Shown here one piece after another: positions 7,059-14,225 of a stretch of DNA of 28,056 nt. A program made the translations under genes and the position numbers. Each line of letters opens with the position of its first letter. Position 1 is the first letter of the stretch. Location of the stretch: positions 1 through 28,056 of IMG/VR virus record IMGVR_UViG_3300011118_000025; one strand, given 5' to 3'. The notes under the pieces were generated by a model, which did no database searches, was not told the DNA's origin, and was given only the letters and a program-made list of their open reading frames with translations. The stretch comes from a virus.

Positions 7059-8854
7059 GATGGTGTGCTCCTGGGGCTCTGGCCGGGCGTGCCGGCCATG
7101 GCGTTGCCGGTGCGAATGCCCCGGCCGCCGAGGTTGACGCTGTTTCGATCGCCGCCGATGACGGCCGGGCCGGCCATGGTCTGCGGCTGGGCCCGGCGGA
7201 ACCACTGATTGACACCGAGGATGTGCCGGCGCCGGGCGAGGTCGCGAACGAGCGCCTCGACGTCGACGTACACGCCCTGGGCCGCGGCGTTGGCGGCCAG
7301 GGGAACCATCACGGCCTGCACGAGCTCCATCGTCCCGCGGTACTGATCCTCCGGGCTCGCCGGCCCGTGCGAGTAGAGCTCCAGATCCCAGTTGACGCGG
7401 TCCAGGGCCTCGCGCCTCTCGGCCGCCGGCCACTCGACGCTGAGGTCCCATGCCCCGCCCTCCAGGGGCATGGTGAGGACGCGATCGTCGCCGTCGCGCT
7501 GGTAGAGCCACCAGGCGAGGTTGCCGACGCTCTCGACCAGGTGGCCGTACGCCTGGCCGCGCATGCGCCCCAGGCGCGTGCTCGCATTGGCATACTTCAA
7601 CTGATCCTGCCCGAGGGTCCGCGCGCTGGCCTCCAGGCCGCCGAGCATGTCCGGGTTGGGCCCGTTCTCGTTGAGCCAGCGCCCGAACGTCTCGATCGCC
7701 TCGTACAGCTCCTTGGTGGGGCCGGGGTACGTGACGGCGGCCACGGTCTTGGGATCCGCCACGCCCACGAACTCGCCGTCGGGCGCGCGGCGGATGTTGT
7801 CCGCCGCATCCGTGTGCTGTTGCAGATAGGTGAACACGGTCTTCATCCGGTCCGCCTGGTGCTTCGCCTTGGTCCCCAGGGCGTTCAGGATGGCGTCCAG
7901 GTCGCGCACGCTGTTCAGCGGGGCCAGGGGGAAGGGGTTGTCCGGCGGGTACTCGTAGCCGAGCATCCTGTACATGCCCCCCTCCGGGCCCTCCCACTCC
8001 TCGACGTGGAGGAAGTCGAGGATGCCGGCGTTGTAGGGCGCGACGACCGCGAGCAGGCCGTTGGGCCCCTCCCGGGGCAGCCACAGGTCGGCGACCTCGT
8101 AGTGCGGATACAGTTCATCGGCCTGGCCCGTCCCGCGGCCGGCGGTGATGTCGGCGGCCTGGGGATCGCTGCCGTGGTGCCGGCGGAACGTCTCCATGGC
8201 GTCGAGGCCCTTGCGGTCCCAGCCGGCCCGCCAGGCGTCGTCGACGGCGACGTGGTAGATGTCCCCCTCCAGCTCGGCGGCCTCTCGCCGGGCGCAGTCC
8301 GGGTCGAGGATGTAGTTGTCGAGGCTCGCCCGCGAATACAGCGGCAGATCCCAGTCCGCCCGCCAGTCCGTGAACTCGCGCTGTCCGGCGATCGGAACCC
8401 GCGGCATGGCGATCTTCGCCACGGTGGGCCCGAACATCGAGTCGACGACGAGCTCCCCGTAGGTCTTCGCTGCCTGGATGCGCTTGAGGCAGCTCGTGAC
8501 GTCCTGGCTCAGCATCAGGGCGGTACGTTGCTGGGCGGGATCGTCGCTGGAGAAGTCGCACGTGAGATCGGTCAGGCCGATCAAGGGGGCGATGATGGTC
8601 ACGTACGAGTAGATCTTCGCCAGCGGCTGGTGTTCGGGAAGGGGCCCGCCGCTGGCGCTGTGGCCGTAGTAGGGGCCGCAGAACTTGCGGAGGACCTGGT
8701 GGCGCGACCGGCGGAACGGCGCGAGCCGCTTGTCGCTGCGAGCGATCGTCTCGATGAGCCTGCTGACGAAGGCCGTGCGATCGGTCTTCAGCGTCGGCAC
8801 GGGCGGCTCGTAGACCGTATCGACCGCCGGGCTCTCTGCCGTCTCAGCGACCAT
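7055..8854 (-). CDS. Portal protein, 599 aa
   Basis: Size and context (after large terminase, before scaffold and capsid genes) fit a phage portal, the dodecameric ring through which DNA enters and leaves the head. Residues 30-130 form the wing-like N-terminus (RRSRHQVLRKFCGPYYG). A beta-rich part follows, and residues 330-460 hold the long helical crown/stem region, with QADRMKTVFTYLQQHTDAA and ASARTLGQDQLKYANAS resembling portal stem helices. The C-terminus is flexible, Gly/Arg-rich. A GGGGAG ribosome site lies nine bases before the ATG, and the start overlaps the 85-aa gene by 11 bases. Confidence 0.8.
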   Translation of the reverse strand: MVAETAESPAVDTVYEPPVPTLKTDRTAFVSRLIETIARSDKRLAPFRRSRHQVLRKFCGPYYGHSASGGPLPEHQPLAKIYSYVTIIAPLIGLTDLTCDFSSDDPAQQRTALMLSQDVTSCLKRIQAAKTYGELVVDSMFGPTVAKIAMPRVPIAGQREFTDWRADWDLPLYSRASLDNYILDPDCARREAAELEGDIYHVAVDDAWRAGWDRKGLDAMETFRRHHGSDPQAADITAGRGTGQADELYPHYEVADLWLPREGPNGLLAVVAPYNAGILDFLHVEEWEGPEGGMYRMLGYEYPPDNPFPLAPLNSVRDLDAILNALGTKAKHQADRMKTVFTYLQQHTDAADNIRRAPDGEFVGVADPKTVAAVTYPGPTKELYEAIETFGRWLNENGPNPDMLGGLEASARTLGQDQLKYANASTRLGRMRGQAYGHLVESVGNLAWWLYQRDGDDRVLTMPLEGGAWDLSVEWPAAERREALDRVNWDLELYSHGPASPEDQYRGTMELVQAVMVPLAANAAAQGVYVDVEALVRDLARRRHILGVNQWFRRAQPQTMAGPAVIGGDRNSVNLGGRGIRTGNAMAGTPGQSPRSTPS

Positions 8855-9101
8855 GCGGCTGTACTCCCCGTTGCAGGCTGCCCCCGGGGCGAGGGCCCTG
8901 GTACGTGTACGTGGTCCCGCCAGGCGGGTCGGCCCGGTAGACGTGCTCGATGACGGGCAGGGCCACCCAGGCGTGCAGGCCGGGATCCCCGACGACCTCC
9001 AGATGAACGAGGTCCTGGCCGTTCACAGGCACGTCCTCGACCATGCCATCGCGCGGCCCGCCGACGAGCTGAACCAGATGTGTGTGCTGGTCGATCACCA
9101 T
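8844..9101 (-). CDS. Small hypothetical protein between terminase and portal, 85 aa
   Basis: The frame begins MVIDQHTHLVQLVGGPRDG and overlaps the terminase C-terminal gene by 7 bases and the portal by 11. The opening LVQLVGGPRDG resembles small proteins often placed beside phage portals, whose signature is a (V/L)GGPxDG loop followed by a Tyr-rich strand region (here VIEHVYRADP and TYTYQG). A GGGGGAG ribosome site precedes the ATG. Function is unknown. A small beta-barrel-like fold is suggested. Confidence 0.65.
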   Translation of the reverse strand: MVIDQHTHLVQLVGGPRDGMVEDVPVNGQDLVHLEVVGDPGLHAWVALPVIEHVYRADPPGGTTYTYQGPRPGGSLQRGVQPHGR

Positions 9102-10378
9102 TGCTCCCCCTTGCGCTGGAGCTGCTGGCGCTCGTAGACGTCGTCCCGCCACGCCAGGCTCCCGTACGGGGCCACGTCGCGCTTGCGTGCCCGGAGCCAC
9201 CGGGGCATGTCCAGTGCGGCGCGGTAGGCCAGGGCGGCCCCCACCACCAGGTCGCCGTGGCGCTCGCGGACCTCGACGGGCTGATCGGCGAGTGCCTGGT
9301 GTGTGATGCGCCCGCCGACGTCGTAGATGTACTGGATCATCTGCCGCCAGAGCGTGGAGCTGTGGAGGATCACGCGGGAGTACTGCATCGCGTCGATCCA
9401 GCCCCCGAACAGCAGCGGGCTGGTGACCTCGCCACCCCGCCAGCCGAGGCGATCGGTCGGCACCTGCGCCACGCGGTCGGCAATGCGATCGTGCCAGATG
9501 GCCGGGTAGGCGCACTCGTCGCTCATGGTGCGGATGACTGTCAGGCCGTGCATCTTGCGGACGGGGCACATCAAGGCCGTGTTGAAATACCCCCCGATGG
9601 CGCACGCTATCCTCCCCAGGTCCGCCGGCCGGATCGTGTTGGACGCGAACTCGGCCGCTTGCTCCTTGGTGTCGGCCGCGAGCACGACGACCGTCGAGTC
9701 GCTGGCCGCGACGCCCTCGCCCACGTCGGAGCCGCCGGCGAAGCACCTGGTCACCGCCTCGATCGTGCTCGGCAGGTAGGCCGGCTGCTGCCACGGCGGC
9801 ACCCAGACGGCCACGCGGCCGCGGGTGCGGGGGACGAGCCACCGCCAGGCCTCGCGCCGGCGCTCGAGGGGGTGGAGCCGCCAGAACGCCGCGCCGAGGC
9901 CAATCGACTGATCGGGCAGGCGCCGGACCACCTCCCCCTGGTCACGGACCACGCGGACGCCCTCGGGGGGATCGGCCAGCGCCTGCTGCCAGGTCAGCTC
10001 CGCGATCGTCACGTCGACGTCCATTCGGTACAGGGGATCGCGGAGGCTCGCGGCCTGGCGGTCCATCCACTCCTGGTCGAACACGGGCTTGCCGGCACTC
10101 GCCTCGGCATCGCGCAGATACTCCTTGCGGAATCTCCAGGAGAGCTGCCACGTGCCATTCGGCCTCTGCCGGCAGCCGAGGCGGCGCATCTCCGACTCGA
10201 CCACCTCGTCGGTGAACACCTCCGGATCGGCCCCCATGCCCAGGTCCACCGCGACGAAGCCGCTGGACAGCGGCCGCGCGACCAGGCCGATGTCGTGGCG
10301 GTTGCCTTCGATGAGGACCGTCTCGCGCGTCACCGGGCCAACGGCCATGGGGTCTGGCATGTCAGGCCGTGTCGACAT
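9095..10378 (-). CDS. Large terminase, C-terminal nuclease part, 427 aa (split)
   Basis: This half carries the RNase H-like nuclease of large terminase. The motif FAGGSDVGEGVAASDSTVVV (about 220-240) supplies the first catalytic Asp, and the YFNTALMCPVRKMHGLTVIR stretch matches the usual segment before the last acidic residue. Upstream, LSWRFRKEYLRDAEASAGKP matches the linker after the ATPase domain. The nuclease cuts concatemeric phage DNA at packaging start and end. The ATG at 10378 has GAGGA eight bases upstream and overlaps the ATPase half by 17 bases. The frame differs from that of the ATPase half, so the enzyme is either two polypeptides, joined by frameshifting, or broken by a base error. 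Confidence 0.8.
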   Translation of the reverse strand: MSTRPDMPDPMAVGPVTRETVLIEGNRHDIGLVARPLSSGFVAVDLGMGADPEVFTDEVVESEMRRLGCRQRPNGTWQLSWRFRKEYLRDAEASAGKPVFDQEWMDRQAASLRDPLYRMDVDVTIAELTWQQALADPPEGVRVVRDQGEVVRRLPDQSIGLGAAFWRLHPLERRREAWRWLVPRTRGRVAVWVPPWQQPAYLPSTIEAVTRCFAGGSDVGEGVAASDSTVVVLAADTKEQAAEFASNTIRPADLGRIACAIGGYFNTALMCPVRKMHGLTVIRTMSDECAYPAIWHDRIADRVAQVPTDRLGWRGGEVTSPLLFGGWIDAMQYSRVILHSSTLWRQMIQYIYDVGGRITHQALADQPVEVRERHGDLVVGAALAYRAALDMPRWLRARKRDVAPYGSLAWRDDVYERQQLQRKGEQW

Positions 10379-11096
10379 CGAGGCGATCCTCGTGCAGATC
10401 GTTAGCAGCCCCAGGATGAGCAGTAGACAGAGAGACGAACCATCCGCCTCCCCGAATACACGGGGCGCTCGCGGCGTAGGCGTTTCCGAACTCGTCCTGG
10501 AAGTGGCTCTCATCGCTCAGGATTCCCGAGGCCGTCCTCTGCCGGATCACGTGCGCCCCCTGGGGGATCGCCCAGATCGTGCTGTGGATCGGCTTGAAGA
10601 CGAGCCTGGTCTCCCGCTTGTGCTTGCGGGGGTCGTACCACGGCAGGACCATCTCCCTGTACGGGATGTTGTTGAGGACCACCTTCGCCCTGCCCAGGGG
10701 GCCGTCCCCGGAGCTCTCGTCGCCCACGGCATCCTCCAGGCGTTTGCTCTGGAGCATGATGAGCTTGCCCTTGTGGACCAGCGCGTCCCAGAGGCTCAGG
10801 GCGGCGAAGAGCCACGTCATCACCATCTGCCGGCTCTTGCGGATCGACAGGAGGCGGTTGTGCTGCCAGATCCTCACGATCGTTTGGATGTGCGGCCTCT
10901 GCCACGGGAAGGGCCTCAGCGGGTCCGTCCCCTCGGGCGCATGTTGGTCCAGCGTCCACGTGAACCATCGCAGGAACGGGATCGGGTCCCGCCGTGCCCA
11001 TTCCCACCGTGCCCGGACGCGCTGGACCTCCACCCGCCGGCTCATCCCCCACCGCTGGCGGATCGCCAGGGGGCTCGTCGTCTGCATCGACGGCAT
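10362..11096 (-). CDS. Large terminase, N-terminal ATPase part, 244 aa (split)
   Basis: The ATPase motor half of large terminase. WQRPHIQTIVRIWQHNRLLS leads to a Walker A-like loop (IRKSRQMVMTW, lacking the classic GKT but common in terminases). ILSDESHFQDEF is the Walker B with its catalytic acid, and FVSLSTAHPG is the coupling motif III. The frame stops at 10362 right after motif III, before the nuclease domain. The ATG at 11096 has GGAGG seven bases upstream. A second ATG at 11045 (MSRRVEV) would start the protein closer to the usual N-terminus. It powers DNA translocation through the portal. Confidence 0.8.
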   Translation of the reverse strand: MPSMQTTSPLAIRQRWGMSRRVEVQRVRARWEWARRDPIPFLRWFTWTLDQHAPEGTDPLRPFPWQRPHIQTIVRIWQHNRLLSIRKSRQMVMTWLFAALSLWDALVHKGKLIMLQSKRLEDAVGDESSGDGPLGRAKVVLNNIPYREMVLPWYDPRKHKRETRLVFKPIHSTIWAIPQGAHVIRQRTASGILSDESHFQDEFGNAYAASAPCIRGGGWFVSLSTAHPGAANDLHEDRLDVDTA

Positions 11097-11670
11097 GGGC
11101 TCGCCTCCGCAGCTCCTCGATGGGCAGGTCCGCCAGGTCGCCTCCGAAGCCGAGCTCCACGCGCTCGGGCTCTGCCAGGCCGAGGATGCGTGCGAGGACC
11201 TCGATGGCGTGGAGCTTGTCGACCATGACGAGCTGCACGGCCGTCCCGTGCTCGTTGGGGGTCTTGCGCAGGCTCTTGAGCAGGTCCAGGTTCACCCCCT
11301 TCTCCAGGAGCTTGCTCGGCTTGGTGGTGCCGTCCAGGAGTTCCTCGAAGTCGGCGATGTTGCCCCCCCACAGGTAGCTGGCCGCGGTCTCGGCGAGCCG
11401 CTCGCGCGTGATTCCCGCCTCTGCCGCCAGCTCGGCGATCGCCGCCATCACCCGGCGCTTGTGCCTGAGCTTGTAGCCGGCCTGGTTGGCCCGATGGTCC
11501 TTCTTGCCGGCCGCGCGGGCCGCCGCGGAGGCGTTGTAGGTCCGCAGGAAGCAGGCCACGAAGCGCTTCTCGTCCGGGGGCAGGGCGTCGTAGGCGCTGC
11601 TCCGGCCCGCCTCGATCCCGGGCTCGTCCTCGCGGCCTTCGGCCGCCTGAGCTGTCTGAGGATCGCTCAC
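11042..11670 (-). CDS. Small terminase subunit (probable frame error at its 3' end)
   Basis: The N-terminal half has the small terminase pattern: LPPDEKRFVACFLRTYNASAAARAAG, a helix-turn-helix that recognises the packaging site, then repeated helices (MAAIAELAAEAGITRERLAE) and a DFEELLD segment. A GTG start at 11670 is used; a TTG at 11712 is also possible and neither has a strong ribosome site. In the given sequence the frame has no stop until 10510, deep inside the ATPase gene. One extra base in the C-run at 11046-11050 would end it at a TGA overlapping the ATG at 11045, so coordinates follow that reading. It selects phage DNA and stimulates the large subunit. Confidence 0.7.
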
Positions 11671-11770
11671 ACGGCAATTGTCGGCCTGCCACGGGCCGCT
11701 GTCGGCCGGCAATCCTGTAGGCTACAAACCCCCGCCCTGGCCCCCCCCGAACGGTCGCCAACGATCTGCC

Positions 11771-11820
11771 AGCCGCTGCGAGCCGGTCCAGGCCGCTGCG
11801 AGCCGCTGCCAGCCGCTCCA
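11771..11820. repeat. Five phased 10-bp repeats
   Basis: Five consecutive decamers share the core (A/G)GCCG(C/G)T: agccgctgcg, agccggtcca, ggccgctgcg, agccgctgcc, agccgctcca. The period is one helical turn, so all copies face the same side of the DNA. CCGCTGCGAGCCG occurs exactly twice, 20 bases apart (11773 and 11793). Ten is not a multiple of three, so this is not a protein repeat. Confidence 0.7.
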
Positions 11821-11907
11821 GGAGCCGCGAGGATGCCCTCACACGGCTCGCCCCGCTGAAGGAGGGATCTCCCCGCCCCGCCCCCGATCGCCCAGGAGCC
11901 GCCAGCC

Positions 11908-11927
11908 AGGGGCCGCCAGCGGCCCCT
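11908..11927. repeat. Perfect 9-bp inverted repeat
   Basis: AGGGGCCGC and GCGGCCCCT are separated by two bases. The spacing is too short for a good RNA hairpin loop at full length, so a two-fold symmetric protein binding site is as likely as a stem. Confidence 0.55.
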
Positions 11928-11949
11928 GTAGCCGCCGCGCCGCCCGAAC

Positions 11950-11967
11950 CTCGCGCGCCCGCGCGAG
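11950..11967. repeat. Perfect 8-bp inverted repeat
   Basis: CTCGCGCG and CGCGCGAG flank two bases. It is followed at once by a tandem direct repeat, TGTCACCC at 11970-11977 and again at 11980-11987, with the same 10-bp step as the decamer array nearby. Confidence 0.55.
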
Positions 11968-12098
11968 CGTGTCACCCATTGTCACCCGCCCGAGGCGGCT
12001 CCTGGCTGGGCATGTGCCCACCGCCAGCCTCGTAACCCCCTGCGATCTCGCCCCTTGCAGCTGGGCACGCCGCTGGGCATACCGACCGCGCACAGCAA

Positions 12099-12126
12099 GG
12101 GCCCGGCAGCTGCAACCACCGGGCCC
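12099..12126 (-). terminator. Possible hairpin terminator after the 82-aa gene
   Basis: GGGCCCGG and CCGGGCCC enclose a 12-base loop 20 bases past the stop of the gene at 12146. The stem is strong but no T-run follows on the minus strand, so termination is only possible, not shown. It closes the operon that starts at the promoter near 13952. Confidence 0.4.
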
Positions 12127-12145
12127 GGCTCTTCCAAGGACACTC

Positions 12146-12394
12146 CTACCCTGACTCTCGCGCCGCGGCCTCTGCCGCCGCGACGGTCGGGTAGCTCTGC
12201 GCCTCGTGGCGCCCCACCAGGGGCGAGTACATCGTGCTGTCCTGCCCCCGCCCTCGCGCATAGTACTCGACCCGTACCCGCTCAACCAGCGGGTGGTCCT
12301 CGTTGATCTCGTGGTACCGGAGAGCCCCGTTGCCTGTGTCAAACACCCCGGGGTTCTCCGAGCATCCTATGTCCGTCCGTCCCTTCCAAGCCAT
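12146..12394 (-). CDS. Small hypothetical protein, 82 aa
   Basis: Last gene of the run 13807-12146. A clear AGAGGAGA ribosome site precedes ATG at 12394. The product (MAWKGRTDIGCSENPGV at the start) is hydrophilic, with a charged centre HPLVERVRVEYYARGRG and an Ala-rich C-terminal helix (TVAAAEAAARESG). No known domain is visible. Normal codon composition and the ribosome site support it as a real gene; the function is unknown. Confidence 0.6.
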   Translation of the reverse strand: MAWKGRTDIGCSENPGVFDTGNGALRYHEINEDHPLVERVRVEYYARGRGQDSTMYSPLVGRHEAQSYPTVAAAEAAARESG

Positions 12395-12446
12395 GATCGT
12401 CTCCTCTCTGCCCCTTCGGGCTACCTGCCAGCCACATCAGCAGATC

Positions 12447-12638
12447 TTACCGTTCCGCCACGGCTCGGGCAAGCTCCGCCGCCTGTTCCAGCTCCTCGGC
12501 GTTGTCCACGAGCCGCTCGCCGGCGTCGGCCTCCTGGAGGCCCTCCGGCAGATTGTCGTGTGCCTGCTGCTCGTCGCCCGCGAGGATCTCCAGCTCGCCG
12601 ACCAGTTCCAGTAGCTTCTGGCGTCTCGCCTTGTTCAT
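12447..12638 (-). CDS. Small acidic coiled-coil phage protein, 63 aa
   Basis: The sequence opens MNKARRQKLLELVGELEILA and continues with a DNLPEGLQEADAGER segment and an acidic helix. This basic start, heptad-like Leu/Glu pattern and central DNLPExLQ signature is a small protein type I recognise from many unrelated phages, without known function. The ribosome site GGAGAAGGGAC precedes the ATG at 12638. The start overlaps the stop of the DUF488 gene by four bases. Two helices forming a small bundle is the likely fold. Confidence 0.7.
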   Translation of the reverse strand: MNKARRQKLLELVGELEILAGDEQQAHDNLPEGLQEADAGERLVDNAEELEQAAELARAVAER

Positions 12639-13093
12639 GTCCCTTCTCCTTCTGGTTCTCTGAACAACTCGCCCTGGCCCCGCCCGTGAGGCGGGAACAG
12701 GTGGCGGAGGCCGTACTGCCCCCAGCGGTCCAGCAGTCTCGCCGCGACCACCAGCCGATGGCACTTGGCCAGGTCCTCGCACGCACACATCAGGACCACG
12801 CGACGACGCGTCTCGCCGGACAGATTCAGGACATGCTCCAGCCGGTTGGCGCCGGTCGCGAAGTCGCTGACCTCCAGCCGGCCCGTCTTGTAGCGCGGAT
12901 TGCCCCACTCCCGGATGTGTAGGTAGCCCTTGCCCAGGGCTTCCTCGAAGGCCCGGCCGCTCCAGGCCGCCCGGCGCGTGCGCCTCGACCACCGGCAGTC
13001 CACCAACAGGGCTCCCAGCTCCCGCACCTTGGCGTACAACTGCTCAGGCTCCCACTGGCGGTAGCCGATGGTGTAGATGGGGTTGCGTCTCAT
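12635..13093 (-). CDS. DUF488 family protein, 152 aa
   Basis: The N-terminus IYTIGYRQWEPEQLYAKV, the LLVDCRWSRRTR loop, and the C-terminal VVLMCACEDLAKCHRLVVA match the DUF488 family: a TIGY start, a D-R pair, and a conserved Cys-(A)-Cys-E...CHR cluster. Length (about 150) is normal for the family. DUF488 proteins have no firmly established activity; the Cys/His cluster suggests nucleotide, metal or redox chemistry. It starts with an ATGA overlap with the zinc protein upstream, inside a run of small zinc proteins. Confidence 0.8.
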   Translation of the reverse strand: MRRNPIYTIGYRQWEPEQLYAKVRELGALLVDCRWSRRTRRAAWSGRAFEEALGKGYLHIREWGNPRYKTGRLEVSDFATGANRLEHVLNLSGETRRRVVLMCACEDLAKCHRLVVAARLLDRWGQYGLRHLFPPHGRGQGELFREPEGEGT

Positions 13094-13290
13094 GCCAGCG
13101 CCTGCCTTCGCCTCTGCCCGCGGTATTTCCGCCAGCGCTTGCGTCGCGCACGCAGCCGGCAGTAGCGGTCGCAGTAGCGTCGGCCGGGCCTCGCCCTGTA
13201 GATCTCCTTGCCGCAGTGCCGGCAGCGCTGAGGTTGCCAGCGGTCGATCGTCTCGTTGCCCTCTCGTCTGGGTCGCTGTCGCGTACTCAT
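13090..13290 (-). CDS. Small basic zinc-ribbon-like protein, 66 aa
   Basis: CRHC at residues 23-26 and CDRYC at 40-44 form a CxxC...CxxxC zinc site. The C-terminus is an Arg/Lys-rich helix (LRARRKRWRKYRGQRRRQ), so it should bind nucleic acid. It resembles small zinc proteins (HNH-like or FCS-like fingers), but no HNH His residues are visible, so nuclease activity is not claimed. It overlaps both neighbours by ATGA. Confidence 0.7.
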   Translation of the reverse strand: MSTRQRPRREGNETIDRWQPQRCRHCGKEIYRARPGRRYCDRYCRLRARRKRWRKYRGQRRRQALA

Positions 13291-13535
13291 GGTGCCACCG
13301 TCCTCTCAGGTTGGCCCTGGACGAAGCCCGCGCCCAGGCAGCCTTCCAGGTCGTCGTGCATCCCGAACCAGTTTGGCCCGGTGGGGATCCGGTCCAGCCG
13401 GATCACCGTCAGCTGCGACAGGTGGCTCGTCTGCTCGAGCGCCTTGCGGCAGATCGGGCAGAACGTCCGGCGCCGTCTGGCGTGCCCCGGCCACGTGAAT
13501 CGCTTCCCGCAGTTCTTGCACTTGCCCTGTGTCAT
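13287..13535 (-). CDS. Small zinc-ribbon protein, 82 aa
   Basis: CKNC at 6-9 and CPIC at 26-29 form a four-Cys zinc ribbon at the N-terminus with the usual KRFTWPGHARRRRTF spacer. Residues 35-82 are a neutral tail with Gly/Phe. Short ribbons of this sort mediate DNA, RNA or protein contacts. It is coupled by ATGA overlaps to the genes on both sides, making it a co-translated pair with the 66-aa zinc protein. Function unknown. Confidence 0.7.
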   Translation of the reverse strand: MTQGKCKNCGKRFTWPGHARRRRTFCPICRKALEQTSHLSQLTVIRLDRIPTGPNWFGMHDDLEGCLGAGFVQGQPERTVAP

Positions 13536-13807
13536 GTTTGTCCCCCCGGGCCCCCGCCCATGCCGAGGATCGTGGTCGTCTCATGGTGTAGGTAGTGCTG
13601 GCTCCCCTCGACCCACCAGAGCCCGCTCCCGTGATAGAGCTGGCGGGTCCGATCCGCCCCCATCTCCGCGAGGGCGTCCACCAGGGCCTTCACCCTGGCC
13701 TTCCTCTGCCTCTCCACACTCTTGAGGTAGTCCTCCGCGCCTCGTTTGGCCAACTTGATCGACTCGAGCGCCTCGACCGCCGCCTTCGCCCGTCCCAACG
13801 CATCCAT
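13532..13807 (-). CDS. Hypothetical phage protein, first gene of its operon, 91 aa
   Basis: An amphipathic N-terminal helix (1-50, LGRAKAAVEALESIKLAKRGA) with many Lys/Arg is followed by an aromatic, His-containing segment (LYHGSGLWWVEGSQHYLHH). GGTGA lies just before the ATG. It is the first gene downstream of the promoter/operator at 13952-14000, with a leader of roughly 140 bases. No family is recognised. Confidence 0.65.
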   Translation of the reverse strand: MDALGRAKAAVEALESIKLAKRGAEDYLKSVERQRKARVKALVDALAEMGADRTRQLYHGSGLWWVEGSQHYLHHETTTILGMGGGPGGQT

Positions 13808-13951
13808 GTCTCACCTGCCTCTCTGCCCGTGGGGGCGCATAGGAATGGCCCGTGCCCAGGCGGTGACACCACGGCCATGGAAGGACGAGGAGGACCCAGG
13901 CACAGGCCGTCTCTGCATGGTAGCGGATGGGTCATGGTATCACCAGACCCA

Positions 13952-14000
13952 ATGGTAGGCGGCCGGCCCAGGGATGTCAAGGGATTTATGGGAGAATCCC
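13952..14000 (-). promoter_or_regulatory. Leftward promoter with upstream operator
   Basis: On the minus strand there is a perfect -35 TTGACA (13975-13980), a 17-base spacer and -10 TACCAT (13952-13957). Abutting the -35 on its upstream side is GGGATT-8-AATCCC (13981-14000). The block TGTCAAGGGATTT...ATCCCACA recurs nearly unchanged at 26914-26941, before the early operon. It would drive the genes 13807 to 12146. The repeated element suggests shared control, plausibly by the ribbon-helix-helix protein at 26669. Confidence 0.75.
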
Positions 14001-14012
14001 ACAGAGCCTGGC

Positions 14013-14225
14013 TTACCCCAGGTGAACCCGCCGGCACGCCGGCCAGGGCAGCTCCACCCCGAGCAGGGCGCCCGACGCCGTCCCCAGGCGCACGCGGGGC
14101 GGCCCCACCACCGGCAGCACCGACGCAATCAGCCCGCGGATGAGATACGGGCCGTGGATCCTCTGCCGCGTCGGGACGATCACGACGCGCACCCCTGGCA
14201 GCTCAACTGGCAGCGCTGGAATCAT
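14013..14225 (-). CDS. Possible small protein, 70 aa
   Basis: The frame (MIPALPVELPGVRVVIVPTR start) overlaps the end of the upstream HTH-like gene by 23 bases and has GGAG ten bases before its ATG. It contains a hydrophobic stretch, LIRGLIASVLPVVG, that is too short and broken for a clear membrane helix. It ends just before the operator at 13981-14000. The residue pattern is more protein-like than the other frames here, but the call is moderate only. Confidence 0.4.
   Translation of the reverse strand: MIPALPVELPGVRVVIVPTRQRIHGPYLIRGLIASVLPVVGPPRVRLGTASGALLGVELPWPACRRVHLG

Larger units (their letters stand above)
11713..12145. other. Non-coding symmetry-rich region before terminase, candidate packaging site
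   Basis: No frame here reads like a protein. The stretch holds a 10-bp-period array, two perfect inverted repeats, a 10-bp-spaced direct repeat and a hairpin, each listed separately. Its place directly upstream of the small terminase gene is where many phages keep the pac or cos site. That role is inference. The region could also hold terminase promoters, though no convincing -35/-10 pair is seen. Confidence 0.5.

Noticed and set aside
6408-8084. 558-residue frame joining the 216-aa gene with portal antisense-like sequence
   Set aside because: Only the part after the ATG at 7058 reads as protein; the rest shadows the portal gene.
10510-11041. 400-residue small terminase running through the ATPase gene
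   Set aside because: The last 200 residues are a Pro/Arg/Gly shadow of the ATPase frame, which carries the terminase motifs.
11678-12154. Plus-strand 158-residue frame across the gap before terS
   Set aside because: Arg/Pro/Ser-rich low-complexity translation of repeats; no ribosome site.
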